Shown: piece after piece, positions 6,552 through 13,159 of the stretch
How the letters are laid out: every line of letters starts with the position of its first letter
Position numbering within the stretch: position 1 is the first letter of the stretch
Assembly (NCBI GenBank): GCA_900768635.1
Contig: CAAGDP010000009.1
Coordinates: 1-13,159 of the forward strand
Source: Enterobacterales bacterium
GTDB lineage: Bacteria > Pseudomonadota > Gammaproteobacteria > Enterobacterales > Succinivibrionaceae
Reading direction: 5' to 3'
DNA length: 13,159 nt
Position numbers and translations under genes: made by a program
Notes under the pieces: model-generated
Seen by the model: the letters and a program-made list of their open reading frames with translations, nothing else
Database searches by the model: none
Told to the model about the DNA's origin: nothing

Positions 6552-8349
6552 GGTCAGCGATTTTATCGCCAGGCATTTAAAAGAAAAATATGGCATTGAT
6601 CAGGTTTTTATGGTGTCCGGCGGAGGCGCCATGCACCTGAATGACAGTTTTGGTCATTATTCCAAATATCTGTGCAATCATAATGAGCAGGCTTCCGGAC
6701 TGTGCGGGGAAGGGTACGGCCGGTTTGCTTATCATCCTGCAGTGGTAAATGTAACTACCGGGCCGGGGGGATTAAATGCTTTAAATGGCCTGTTTGGAGC
6801 TTGGACTGATTCCATTCCGGTTATTTTTATTTCAGGGCAAGTTAAATACGCCACAACTATTGCCAGTTGCAGAAATATTCCACTGCGTCAGCTTGGTGAT
6901 CAGGAAGTTGATATTATTTCAGTTGTAAAACCTCTCACTAAATATGCAGAGATGGTAACAGATCCCCGTTATGTCGCCTATCATCTGGACAAAGCGGTCT
7001 GGGAAGCAACCCATGGACGCAAAGGTCCGGTTTGGCTGGATATCCCTCATAATATTCAGTCGGCACTTATCGAAGAAAGAGAACAGTATCAGTTTATTAG
7101 ACCGGTGACTTATGGCTTTTACGGAGATCCTGAAATAGCTAGAGTGGTGGAACTTTTAACTAAGGCTAAATATCCGGTGATTGTTGCAGGGCATGGTGTT
7201 CGCTTGGCAAACAGGATTGAAGAGTTAAAGTCTTTGTTGAGAGTACTTAAGATCCCGGTTCTTACCACTTTTAACGGTTTTGACATAATTGAGGAAGAAC
7301 ATGAGTGTTATGTGGGCAGAATTGGCACCATAGGACATAGAGCAGGTAATTTTGTATTACAAAATGCTGATTGTGTGTTATTTCTGGGAACCAGAAACAA
7401 TATTCGCCAGATCAGTTACAACTGGGAAAATTTTGCCAGGAAAGCATGTAAAATTGTTGTTGATATTGACGAGGCAGAACTGCTTAAACCTACTGTTAAG
7501 CCTGATCTGGCTATCCATGATGATTTGTCTCATTTTATTCCGGCTTTATTAAGTCATCTGGAAAAAGAGCAGATTGCTGTCGACAGGACAGAGTGGATCA
7601 AATGGGGGAAAAAACTGAAGGAAAAGTATAGTTTTATCAATACTAAAGAGTATCAGAGTACTGACATGATTAATGCTTACCATGCCATATATGAAATCAG
7701 TAATTCTCTTGAAGAAAATGCATTATGTGTCCTGGCTAATGCTTCAGCAATAGTCTGTTCCTTTCAGGTTGCAATTGTGAAAAAAGGACAACGCTATATT
7801 TCCAATTCCGGTGATGCTTCCATGGGATTTGATTTGCCGGCTTCCATAGGTGTATGTATATCATCTGGCAAATCCAAGGTGGTTTGTATAACCGGTGACG
7901 GTTCTGTCATGATGAATATTCAGGAATTGCAGACGATTGCTCATCATCAGTTGCCGATTAAAATTTTTATCGTCAATAATGATGGTTATGTATCCATTAA
8001 GCAGACTCAGAATAATTTCTTTAAGGGCAGACATTGTGGCGATGGTCCTGAAAGTGGTGTTTCTGTTCCTGATTTTGTTAAGGTAGCCCAGGCTTTTGGT
8101 ATAAGAGCAATTAAAGCGGATAAGGTTGATAACTTAAAATCCGCTGTTCAGGAAACTTTATGTGGAGATGATCCTGCTGTCTGTGAAATAATGGTTAATC
8201 CGGATTATATCTTTTTACCTAAGTTATCTGCCCGGAAATTGGAGGATGGAACTATGATTTCCCCTACTTTGGAAGATATGTATCCTTTCCTGGATAGAGA
8301 AGAATTTGCAGAAAATATTATCAATAAACAGGAACCTTATGAGGAATAA
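6544..8349 (+). CDS. ThDP-dependent acetolactate-synthase-like enzyme (YerE-like candidate)
   Basis: The 601-residue product has the three domains of the acetolactate synthase/pyruvate decarboxylase family: N-terminal PYR domain (~1-170) with NHNEQASG, where Glu48 is the activating glutamate; a middle domain (~190-345); and C-terminal PP domain (~375-560) with the ThDP/Mg motif GDGSVMMN (451-458) ending in NN (478-479). Family members decarboxylate a 2-oxo acid and transfer the activated acyl unit to a carbonyl. Housekeeping acetolactate synthase is unlikely: no regulatory-subunit gene is nearby and the genes around it are sugar-nucleotide genes. In Yersinia, YerE of this family adds a two-carbon unit to C4 of CDP-3,6-dideoxy-4-ketoglucose. 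The same reaction type, possibly with a longer 2-oxo acid from the adjacent aldolase, is my inference here. It overlaps the HAD gene by 8 bases and the SDR gene by 11. Whether FAD is bound cannot be told by eye. Confidence 0.88.
   Translation: MIKVSDFIARHLKEKYGIDQVFMVSGGGAMHLNDSFGHYSKYLCNHNEQASGLCGEGYGRFAYHPAVVNVTTGPGGLNALNGLFGAWTDSIPVIFISGQVKYATTIASCRNIPLRQLGDQEVDIISVVKPLTKYAEMVTDPRYVAYHLDKAVWEATHGRKGPVWLDIPHNIQSALIEEREQYQFIRPVTYGFYGDPEIARVVELLTKAKYPVIVAGHGVRLANRIEELKSLLRVLKIPVLTTFNGFDIIEEEHECYVGRIGTIGHRAGNFVLQNADCVLFLGTRNNIRQISYNWENFARKACKIVVDIDEAELLKPTVKPDLAIHDDLSHFIPALLSHLEKEQIAVDRTEWIKWGKKLKEKYSFINTKEYQSTDMINAYHAIYEISNSLEENALCVLANASAIVCSFQVAIVKKGQRYISNSGDASMGFDLPASIGVCISSGKSKVVCITGDGSVMMNIQELQTIAHHQLPIKIFIVNNDGYVSIKQTQNNFFKGRHCGDGPESGVSVPDFVKVAQAFGIRAIKADKVDNLKSAVQETLCGDDPAVCEIMVNPDYIFLPKLSARKLEDGTMISPTLEDMYPFLDREEFAENIINKQEPYEE
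8330..8333 (+). promoter_or_regulatory. Ribosome binding site of the SDR gene
   Basis: AGGA lies five bases before ATG 8339, within the last codons of the ThDP gene. It selects ATG 8339 rather than TTG 8306; the shorter start puts the Rossmann glycine motif at residues 13-19, as is usual. Confidence 0.55.
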
Positions 8350-9283
8350 TCCTATTGAGACTATTGCAGTAACGGGTGCTACCGGAACTATCGGCGTATC
8401 TTTGATAAACCAAGCTATAGAAAGGAATATTAAGGTTTTGGCCTTTGTTAACAAAGGTTCGATTCATATCTCCAGGATCCCTCATTCAGATCTGGTGGAG
8501 ATTATCCCCTGCAGTTTATCTGATTTAAGTACCTTGTTCTGTGACGGTAAAAGGGCAGATGTTTTTTTTCATCTGGCTTGGGCATCTACTAACCGTCTGG
8601 TCAGAAATAATCTTTCTCCTCAGGTTGATAATATTAAATACTCTCTCGACTCGGTAGATCTGGCGGAGCGACTGGGTTGCCATACTTATATCGGAGCCGG
8701 CTCCCAAGCTGAATATGGTAGGCATAATGTCCCTTTAAATGAAGAAACATTTCCAAGTCCGGAAACAGCTTATGGAATGGCTAAACTGTGCTCAGGTCAA
8801 ATGACTCGTCTTGCCTGCCGTAATAAGGGGATCCGACATATCTGGCCCCGGATCCTGAGTACTTATGGTCCATATACACAGGATACCACTATCATAAACT
8901 ATACCATATCATCAATTCTTAAAGGAAATCGCCCGTCACTTACTGGATGTGATCAGATCTGGGATTTTATTTATGTTGATGATGCTGCCCGAGCTTTGTT
9001 ATTGCTAGCTGAAAAGGGCAGGGATGGTGAGATATATTGCATTGGATCCGGCATGAGTCAAAGCATGAAAGATTACATCCTGGAAATAAGTGAAGCTCTT
9101 GATCCTTCAATACCTGTTGGTTTTGGTGATGTTCCCTATAATGAGAACACTGTCATGCATTTGGCAGGAGATATTACCAAGATAAGGGCAGAGGTGGGAT
9201 TTGAGCCTGAAGTTACTTTTTCAGAAGGTATAACAAGAACAATAGCTTGGGCTAGAAAGTATTATTTGCCGGAAGAGCGCTAG
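8339..9283 (+). CDS. Extended short-chain dehydrogenase/reductase (NAD-dependent epimerase/dehydratase family)
   Basis: The product has 314 residues. The NAD(P)-binding motif is VTGATGTIG (Gly13, Gly16, Gly19). The catalytic set is Ser122 in GAGSQAEYG, Tyr145 and Lys149 in AYGMAK. WPRILSTYGP (~residues 173-182) and DFIYVDDAARAL are typical of the substrate-binding half of sugar-nucleotide SDRs. It likely acts in the cytoplasm on a CDP-linked sugar. Because it follows the ThDP gene with an 11-base overlap, I infer that it reduces the ketone left on the branch, as YerF does in yersiniose synthesis. Alternatives are a 4-ketoreductase of the paratose/abequose synthase type or an epimerase; the sequence alone does not decide. 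The next gene starts 24 bases downstream. Confidence 0.85.
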   Translation: MRNNPIETIAVTGATGTIGVSLINQAIERNIKVLAFVNKGSIHISRIPHSDLVEIIPCSLSDLSTLFCDGKRADVFFHLAWASTNRLVRNNLSPQVDNIKYSLDSVDLAERLGCHTYIGAGSQAEYGRHNVPLNEETFPSPETAYGMAKLCSGQMTRLACRNKGIRHIWPRILSTYGPYTQDTTIINYTISSILKGNRPSLTGCDQIWDFIYVDDAARALLLLAEKGRDGEIYCIGSGMSQSMKDYILEISEALDPSIPVGFGDVPYNENTVMHLAGDITKIRAEVGFEPEVTFSEGITRTIAWARKYYLPEER

Positions 9284-9307
9284 TTTCCGAATTTACATAA
9301 GGTTAAT

Positions 9308-10252
9308 ATGAGTAAATTAAGTATTATGATCCCCTGCTGGAATGAGGTAGAAAATATCAGGCAGATCACGGAGGCGGTAAAGAGTGAAATTAAAAAGTCT
9401 CTACCGACATATGATTATGAAATTGTTATTATTGATAATAAATCAACTGATGGAACCAGGGATATAATTCGGGAATTATGCACAGAAGATAAGAAAGTCA
9501 AGGCTATTTTTAATATGAAAAACTTTGGCCAGTTTAACAGTCCCTATTATGGACTGACGCAATGTACCGGAGACTGCGTTATCCCAGTCTGTGCTGATTT
9601 TCAGGATCCTGTGGAGCTTATCCCTGAAATGGTTCATAAATGGGAGGAAGGTCATAAGGTTATTTGCATGGTGAAATCCAAAAGTAAAGAAAGTTTCTTT
9701 TGGTACTTTTTGCGGGATTGTTATTACCGAATTATTAAGAAACTCAGTGATGTGAAACAAATTCGTCAATTCACCGGTTTTGGGTTATATGATCAGTCTT
9801 TTATAGAAGTGCTGAGAACTTTAAAGGATCCTACACCGTTTATTCGCGGTATTATAGCTGAATACGCACCGGATCACATTGAGATTGAGTATACACAGCC
9901 ATTAAGAAGGGCAGGGGCTACTCATAATAATTTCTTTACTTTGTTTGATGCAGCCATGCTTAGTTTTACCAGTTATACCAATAGTATAAGAGCTGCTTCA
10001 TTTGTAGGTTTTTGTGTATCCTTACTGAGTTTTATCATAGGTGTTGTTTACCTTGTTTTAAAACTATGTTTCTGGAATGAGTTTAATGCAGGTTATGCCC
10101 CTATTATCATAGCGGTTTTTTTTCTTGGCGGTATTCAGCTCGCTTTTCTGGGACTTCTTGGTGAGTACGTTATGAGTATGAATAAAAGAGTTATAAACAG
10201 ACCTCTTGTCATAGTTGAAGAAAGACTAAATTTTAATGCTGACGAAAAGTAA
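9308..10252 (+). CDS. GtrB/DPM1-like family 2 glycosyltransferase with two C-terminal membrane helices
   Basis: The product has 314 residues. The GT2 domain runs from LSIMIPCWNEVENI through IIDNKSTDGT (Asp43) to CADFQDP (Asp97, Asp100), which corresponds to the DADLQDP motif of dolichol/undecaprenyl-phosphate sugar transferases. RRAGATHNN (200-208) and the RP-x-x-[IV]-x-E ending (298-305) also fit that family. Two hydrophobic helices lie at ~229-252 and ~262-288, as in GtrB, where the enzyme moves a sugar from a nucleotide carrier to undecaprenyl phosphate at the cytoplasmic face. Ribosome site AAGG (9299-9302) is five bases before ATG 9308. Its place inside the sugar-building cassette suggests that it transfers the unusual sugar made here, either to undecaprenyl phosphate or directly to a glycan. 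No GtrA-type flippase or GtrC-type partner is visible in the window. Confidence 0.85.
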   Translation: MSKLSIMIPCWNEVENIRQITEAVKSEIKKSLPTYDYEIVIIDNKSTDGTRDIIRELCTEDKKVKAIFNMKNFGQFNSPYYGLTQCTGDCVIPVCADFQDPVELIPEMVHKWEEGHKVICMVKSKSKESFFWYFLRDCYYRIIKKLSDVKQIRQFTGFGLYDQSFIEVLRTLKDPTPFIRGIIAEYAPDHIEIEYTQPLRRAGATHNNFFTLFDAAMLSFTSYTNSIRAASFVGFCVSLLSFIIGVVYLVLKLCFWNEFNAGYAPIIIAVFFLGGIQLAFLGLLGEYVMSMNKRVINRPLVIVEERLNFNADEK

Positions 10253-10305
10253 TTTTTCTTGAGCATTATCATAAATTAATAATTAGCAATTCAGATTGGT
10301 AATTT

Positions 10306-11391
10306 ATGTTTGATAGAACTTTTTATAGAAATAAGACTGTATTGGTAACGGGGCATACTGGCTTTAAAGGTACCTGGCTTATCAGAATATTGGTTAATCT
10401 TGGAGCTAAAGTTATTGGTTATTCATTGGATGCACCAACAAACCCTTCTTTATATAAGTTGGCTGATTTGGAAAACTGTGTGACCAGTATTATTGATGAT
10501 GTTCGTAACTATGACAAATTATTGTCAGTATTTCAGAAATTTCAGCCTGAAATAGTTATTCATCTGGCAGCACAACCGTTGGTACTGGATAGTTACAAAG
10601 ATCCAAAATACACATATGAAACCAATGTTATGGGAACAGTGAATTTAATGGAGTGTATCAGGAAAACCCGTTCTGTTAAAAGTGTTCTCAATGTGACTAC
10701 CGATAAGGTCTATAAGAATAAGGAATGGTGCTGGGGTTATCGAGAAGATGAAATGCTGGATGGTTATGATCCATATTCCAACAGTAAGAGCTGTTCAGAG
10801 CTTGTAACTCATAGTTATGTGAATTCCTTTTTTAAGGATTGTACTGCAAGAACTGTTGTTGTTTCTACGGCCAGAGCAGGAAATGTCATTGGTGGTGGTG
10901 ATTTTTCCGAAAACAGAATTATACCAGATTGTGTCCGGGCAGTAGAAAATAATCAGGAGATGATTGTTCGAAACCCTGATTCAACCAGACCGTATCAACA
11001 TGTTTTAGAACCTCTGTTTGCTTATTTGATGATAGTTGCCTGTCAGTATAAAGATCATTATTTGCAGGGGTATTACAATGTAGGACCTGATGACAAGGAT
11101 TGTGTAACTACAAGAGAGCTTGTTGAACTTTTTAAAGAGCAATGGAATAAAAATAAGGATAGTTCAACAAAATTCAGATGGTGTGACAGAAGTGACCCCA
11201 ATGCACCTCATGAAGCTAACTTTCTAAAACTTGATTGTAGTAAGATTAAGTCCCTTTTTAAATGGAAACCGGTGTTTGGTATTATCGATGCGGTAAGATT
11301 AGTGTGTGATTTTACCCAGGTGTACCTAGATAAGGGTGATCTGATTGCTGAAATGGACAGGGAAATTAGTTTGTATATGGAGAAGTTTTAA
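10306..11391 (+). CDS. ddhB: CDP-glucose 4,6-dehydratase
   Basis: The enzyme converts CDP-glucose to CDP-4-keto-6-deoxyglucose with bound NAD (also named rfbG). The 361-residue product matches the family length of about 360. The N-terminus carries VLVTGHTGFKGTWL, the glycine-rich NAD site with the FKG variant specific to this dehydratase. NVTTDKVYKN gives the catalytic Thr-Asp-Lys, and YDPYSNSKSCSE gives the YxxxK pair. RPYQHVLEPLFAYL is also characteristic of this enzyme rather than dTDP- or GDP-sugar dehydratases. It starts 53 bases after the glycosyltransferase and its TAA (11389-11391) directly abuts the ATG of ddhC, so the two are surely co-translated. Confidence 0.95.
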   Translation: MFDRTFYRNKTVLVTGHTGFKGTWLIRILVNLGAKVIGYSLDAPTNPSLYKLADLENCVTSIIDDVRNYDKLLSVFQKFQPEIVIHLAAQPLVLDSYKDPKYTYETNVMGTVNLMECIRKTRSVKSVLNVTTDKVYKNKEWCWGYREDEMLDGYDPYSNSKSCSELVTHSYVNSFFKDCTARTVVVSTARAGNVIGGGDFSENRIIPDCVRAVENNQEMIVRNPDSTRPYQHVLEPLFAYLMIVACQYKDHYLQGYYNVGPDDKDCVTTRELVELFKEQWNKNKDSSTKFRWCDRSDPNAPHEANFLKLDCSKIKSLFKWKPVFGIIDAVRLVCDFTQVYLDKGDLIAEMDREISLYMEKF

Positions 11392-12735
11392 ATGACTAAA
11401 TGGAACAATGAATCAGAAGCCAGAGAAGAGATTAAGGGTTTAGTTGCGGAGTATTATGCTCAGTTTAAGAAAAATACTAAAGAGTTTCAGCCTGGTGACA
11501 GAATCACTTACGCATCACGTGTGTACGATGAAAAGGAAATGATGGCTTTAACTGATGCTACACTTGATTTCTGGCTTACTACTGGCAGATTTGCTGATCA
11601 ATTTGAAAAGAATTTCGCCAAGTGGTTAGGAGTGAGATTTGCTAATATTGTAAACAGTGGTTCTTCAGCAAATTTGGTTGCATTTATGGCTTTGACTTCT
11701 CCGGATTTAGGTGATCGACAGATCAGACGAGGAGATGAAATTATTACTGTTGCCTGTGGTTTTCCTACTACCATTACCCCAGCTATTCAGTATGGTGCAA
11801 TTCCGGTTTTTGTTGATGTAACGGTTCCTCAGTACAATATTGATGTTACTAAACTTGAAGAAGCTTTAAGTGAAAAAACCAAAGCAGTCATGATAGCTCA
11901 TACATTAGGAAATCCTTTCAATTTAAAGGAAGTTAAGGCTTTTTGTGATAAGCACAAACTGTGGCTGGTTGAAGATAACTGTGATGCTTTGGGTTCCGTA
12001 TATGAAATTGATGGCAAAAAGAAGTATACAGGAACATGGGGTGATATCGGAACCTCCAGTTTTTACCCACCACACCATATGACAATGGGAGAGGGTGGTT
12101 GTGTTTACACTGATAATCCGGTATTAAACAGATTGATCAAGAGTTTCAGAGATTGGGGTCGTGACTGCATTTGCCCATCAGGTAGGGATAATTTCTGTGG
12201 TCATCGTTTTGAAAAGCAGTTTGGCGAACTTCCTTTAGGTTATGATCATAAGTACGTGTATAGTCACTTTGGTTACAATTTAAAAGTCACAGATATGCAG
12301 GCCGCAGTAGGATGCGAACAGTTGAAGAAATTTCCTGCCTTCATAGAACGCCGCAGACATAACTGGCAAAGGCTCTATAATGCACTTCTTTCCATAAAGG
12401 ATAAAGTTATTCTTCCTGAACCGTGTGAAAATAGTATTCCATCCTGGTTTGGGTTCTTAATATCCGTGAAACCGGAATTGTCTGTTTCAAGGTATGATGT
12501 GACCACTTATCTGGAAGAAAGAGGTGTACAGACTAGGTTGTTGTTTAGTGGTAACCTGATTAAACATCCGTGCTTTGATCAGATCAGAGGATGCAACGCG
12601 TACAGAGTTGTCGGGGAATTAACTAATACTGATTTCATTATGAATAATACCTTTTGGGTAGGTGTATATCCGGGTATGACTGATGAAATGATTGATTATA
12701 TGGCTAAAACTATTATTGAGGCGGTGAATCGATAG
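11392..12735 (+). CDS. ddhC: CDP-4-keto-6-deoxyglucose 3-dehydratase (E1)
   Basis: This PMP-dependent, iron-sulfur enzyme (also named rfbH) removes the C3 hydroxyl of CDP-4-keto-6-deoxyglucose together with the reductase E3 (DdhD). The 447-residue product has the aminotransferase-like DegT fold, but the lysine that would bind PLP is replaced by His228 in SSFYPPHHMTMGEGG, the hallmark of E1. VEDNCDALGS (193-202) carries the cofactor-binding acidic residue. DWGRDCICPSGRDNFCG supplies Cys259, Cys261 and Cys269, with Cys197, as candidate [2Fe-2S] ligands. The N-terminal extension (1-~45) is normal for the family. ATG 11392 follows the ddhB stop with no gap. No ddhD is present in the window, so the electron-transfer partner must be encoded elsewhere. 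Confidence 0.95.
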   Translation: MTKWNNESEAREEIKGLVAEYYAQFKKNTKEFQPGDRITYASRVYDEKEMMALTDATLDFWLTTGRFADQFEKNFAKWLGVRFANIVNSGSSANLVAFMALTSPDLGDRQIRRGDEIITVACGFPTTITPAIQYGAIPVFVDVTVPQYNIDVTKLEEALSEKTKAVMIAHTLGNPFNLKEVKAFCDKHKLWLVEDNCDALGSVYEIDGKKKYTGTWGDIGTSSFYPPHHMTMGEGGCVYTDNPVLNRLIKSFRDWGRDCICPSGRDNFCGHRFEKQFGELPLGYDHKYVYSHFGYNLKVTDMQAAVGCEQLKKFPAFIERRRHNWQRLYNALLSIKDKVILPEPCENSIPSWFGFLISVKPELSVSRYDVTTYLEERGVQTRLLFSGNLIKHPCFDQIRGCNAYRVVGELTNTDFIMNNTFWVGVYPGMTDEMIDYMAKTIIEAVNR

Positions 12736-12842
12736 TTAAATAAAGCAAAGCTGTAGAATTGTGATTTGGAGAAACAGTGTAATCATGGTAAGGATTAAAC
12801 TAAACATTACTTGTTTTGATTTTTTATGTAGTCGAAAGATTG

Positions 12843-13094
12843 ATGAATAATAACGTTACAACTATAAATCAAAAAATTTTACTAAGCGGAACTTTTAGAA
12901 TTGAATTAAATCAGGATACTGCAAATCTGATTACAAAGTTTCTAGAAGAAAATAAGATCAATATTTTTCTTTCTGATAAAAACGTATCAGTGGTTAATGA
13001 TAAAAATGATCTTACAGTTAGTGAAATGCTTAGTTTATATTCATCTACTAAAAATATTGTATTAGGTCTAAAATCCCAGTTTAGACCTTCTTAA
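12843..13094 (+). CDS. Small hypothetical protein, weak resemblance to HPr
   Basis: The 83-residue product has no signal peptide or membrane segment. I do not recognise it firmly. The order of hydrophobic blocks (ANLITKFLEE, then INIFLSDKNVSVV, then TVSEMLSLYSS and NIVLGLKSQ) and the length resemble the phosphocarrier HPr fold, in which the second half reads I-x-[LV]-x-x-[GN]-x-x-V-x-x-K-S and then a L-x-x-L helix. The HPr active-site His-Thr-Arg segment is not evident. ATG 12843 follows AAAGA by three bases, a poor spacing; TTG 12816 is a longer alternative. It lies 107 bases after ddhC, is AT-rich like the left part, and its end overlaps the tail of a possible minus-strand gene by 14 bases. 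It may also be a chance frame. Confidence 0.4.
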   Translation: MNNNVTTINQKILLSGTFRIELNQDTANLITKFLEENKINIFLSDKNVSVVNDKNDLTVSEMLSLYSSTKNIVLGLKSQFRPS

Positions 13095-13159
13095 AATTCC
13101 AAGGCATAGCCTTTTCAAGAATTGCATTTCTCTCTTCAGGTTGAATACCCGGAACTGTC
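13081..13159 (-). CDS. C-terminal end of a minus-strand gene (partial, unknown)
   Basis: On the minus strand a frame is open from the window edge to a TAA at 13083-13081, giving 25 residues with the segment PGIQPEERNAILEKAMPW. The peptide has ordinary protein composition (charged helix, Pro-Trp near the end), unlike random AT-rich translation. It would converge on the + strand genes and mark the end of the polysaccharide block. It is too short to assign to a family. Confidence 0.4.
   Translation of the reverse strand, partial: TVPGIQPEERNAILEKAMPWNFKKV

Noticed and set aside
6544..8349. Housekeeping acetolactate synthase large subunit (ilvB type)
   Set aside because: No small-subunit or other branched-chain amino acid genes nearby; the operon is entirely sugar-nucleotide and glycan genes.
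12736..12842. Terminator after ddhC
   Set aside because: I found no GC-rich hairpin followed by a T-run in this stretch.

Overview
The window is part of a surface-polysaccharide (O-antigen or capsule type) locus from a low-GC bacterium, most likely Gram-negative. This rests on three recognisable CDP-3,6-dideoxyhexose genes (ddhA, ddhB, ddhC), two family-2 glycosyltransferases, a membrane O-acyltransferase and an IS66-type transposase end. AT-rich codon use with Shine-Dalgarno sites would fit an AT-rich gammaproteobacterium (for example a gut Succinivibrionaceae member), but the sequence does not settle taxonomy. Nearly every gene is on the + strand; only the last ~80 bases look like the tail of a convergent gene.

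Left part (1-3078): the last 43 codons of an IS66-family transposase, then an integral-membrane acyltransferase with an extra C-terminal beta-type domain. Its frame is broken by a GGGGAGGGGGGGG run at 1627-1639; the rest of the domain is intact in another frame up to 1945. A one-G gain (or two-G loss) would restore a 595-residue protein, so the gene looks like a phase-variable O-acetylation gene in the OFF state. A GT2 glycosyltransferase with a 21-residue-period coiled-coil tail follows. This part is visibly more AT-rich than the rest.

Middle and right part (3373-12735): eight close-packed genes that read as one operon: ddhA, an HMGL/4-hydroxy-2-oxovalerate-type aldolase with an unusual C-terminal domain, a HAD phosphatase, a ThDP-dependent acetolactate-synthase-like enzyme, an extended SDR, a GtrB/DPM1-like glycosyltransferase, ddhB and ddhC. 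Aldolase, HAD, ThDP enzyme and SDR overlap one another by 8-14 bases, suggesting translational coupling. DdhA-B-C make the CDP-4-keto-6-deoxyglucose-derived substrate of 3-deoxygenation. The five genes between ddhA and ddhB look like a tailoring cassette. The most attractive reading, by analogy with yersiniose (YerE/YerF), is that the aldolase builds a 2-oxo acid from pyruvate and an aldehyde, the HAD enzyme removes a phosphate, the ThDP enzyme decarboxylates the acid and adds the acyl unit to C4 of CDP-3,6-dideoxy-4-ketohexose, and the SDR reduces the resulting ketone. That would give a long-chain 4-C-branched sugar. This is inference; the reductase DdhD (E3) needed for 3-deoxygenation is not in the window.

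Right end (12736-13159): a small ORF of unknown function with a weak resemblance to HPr, and the partial end of a minus-strand gene.
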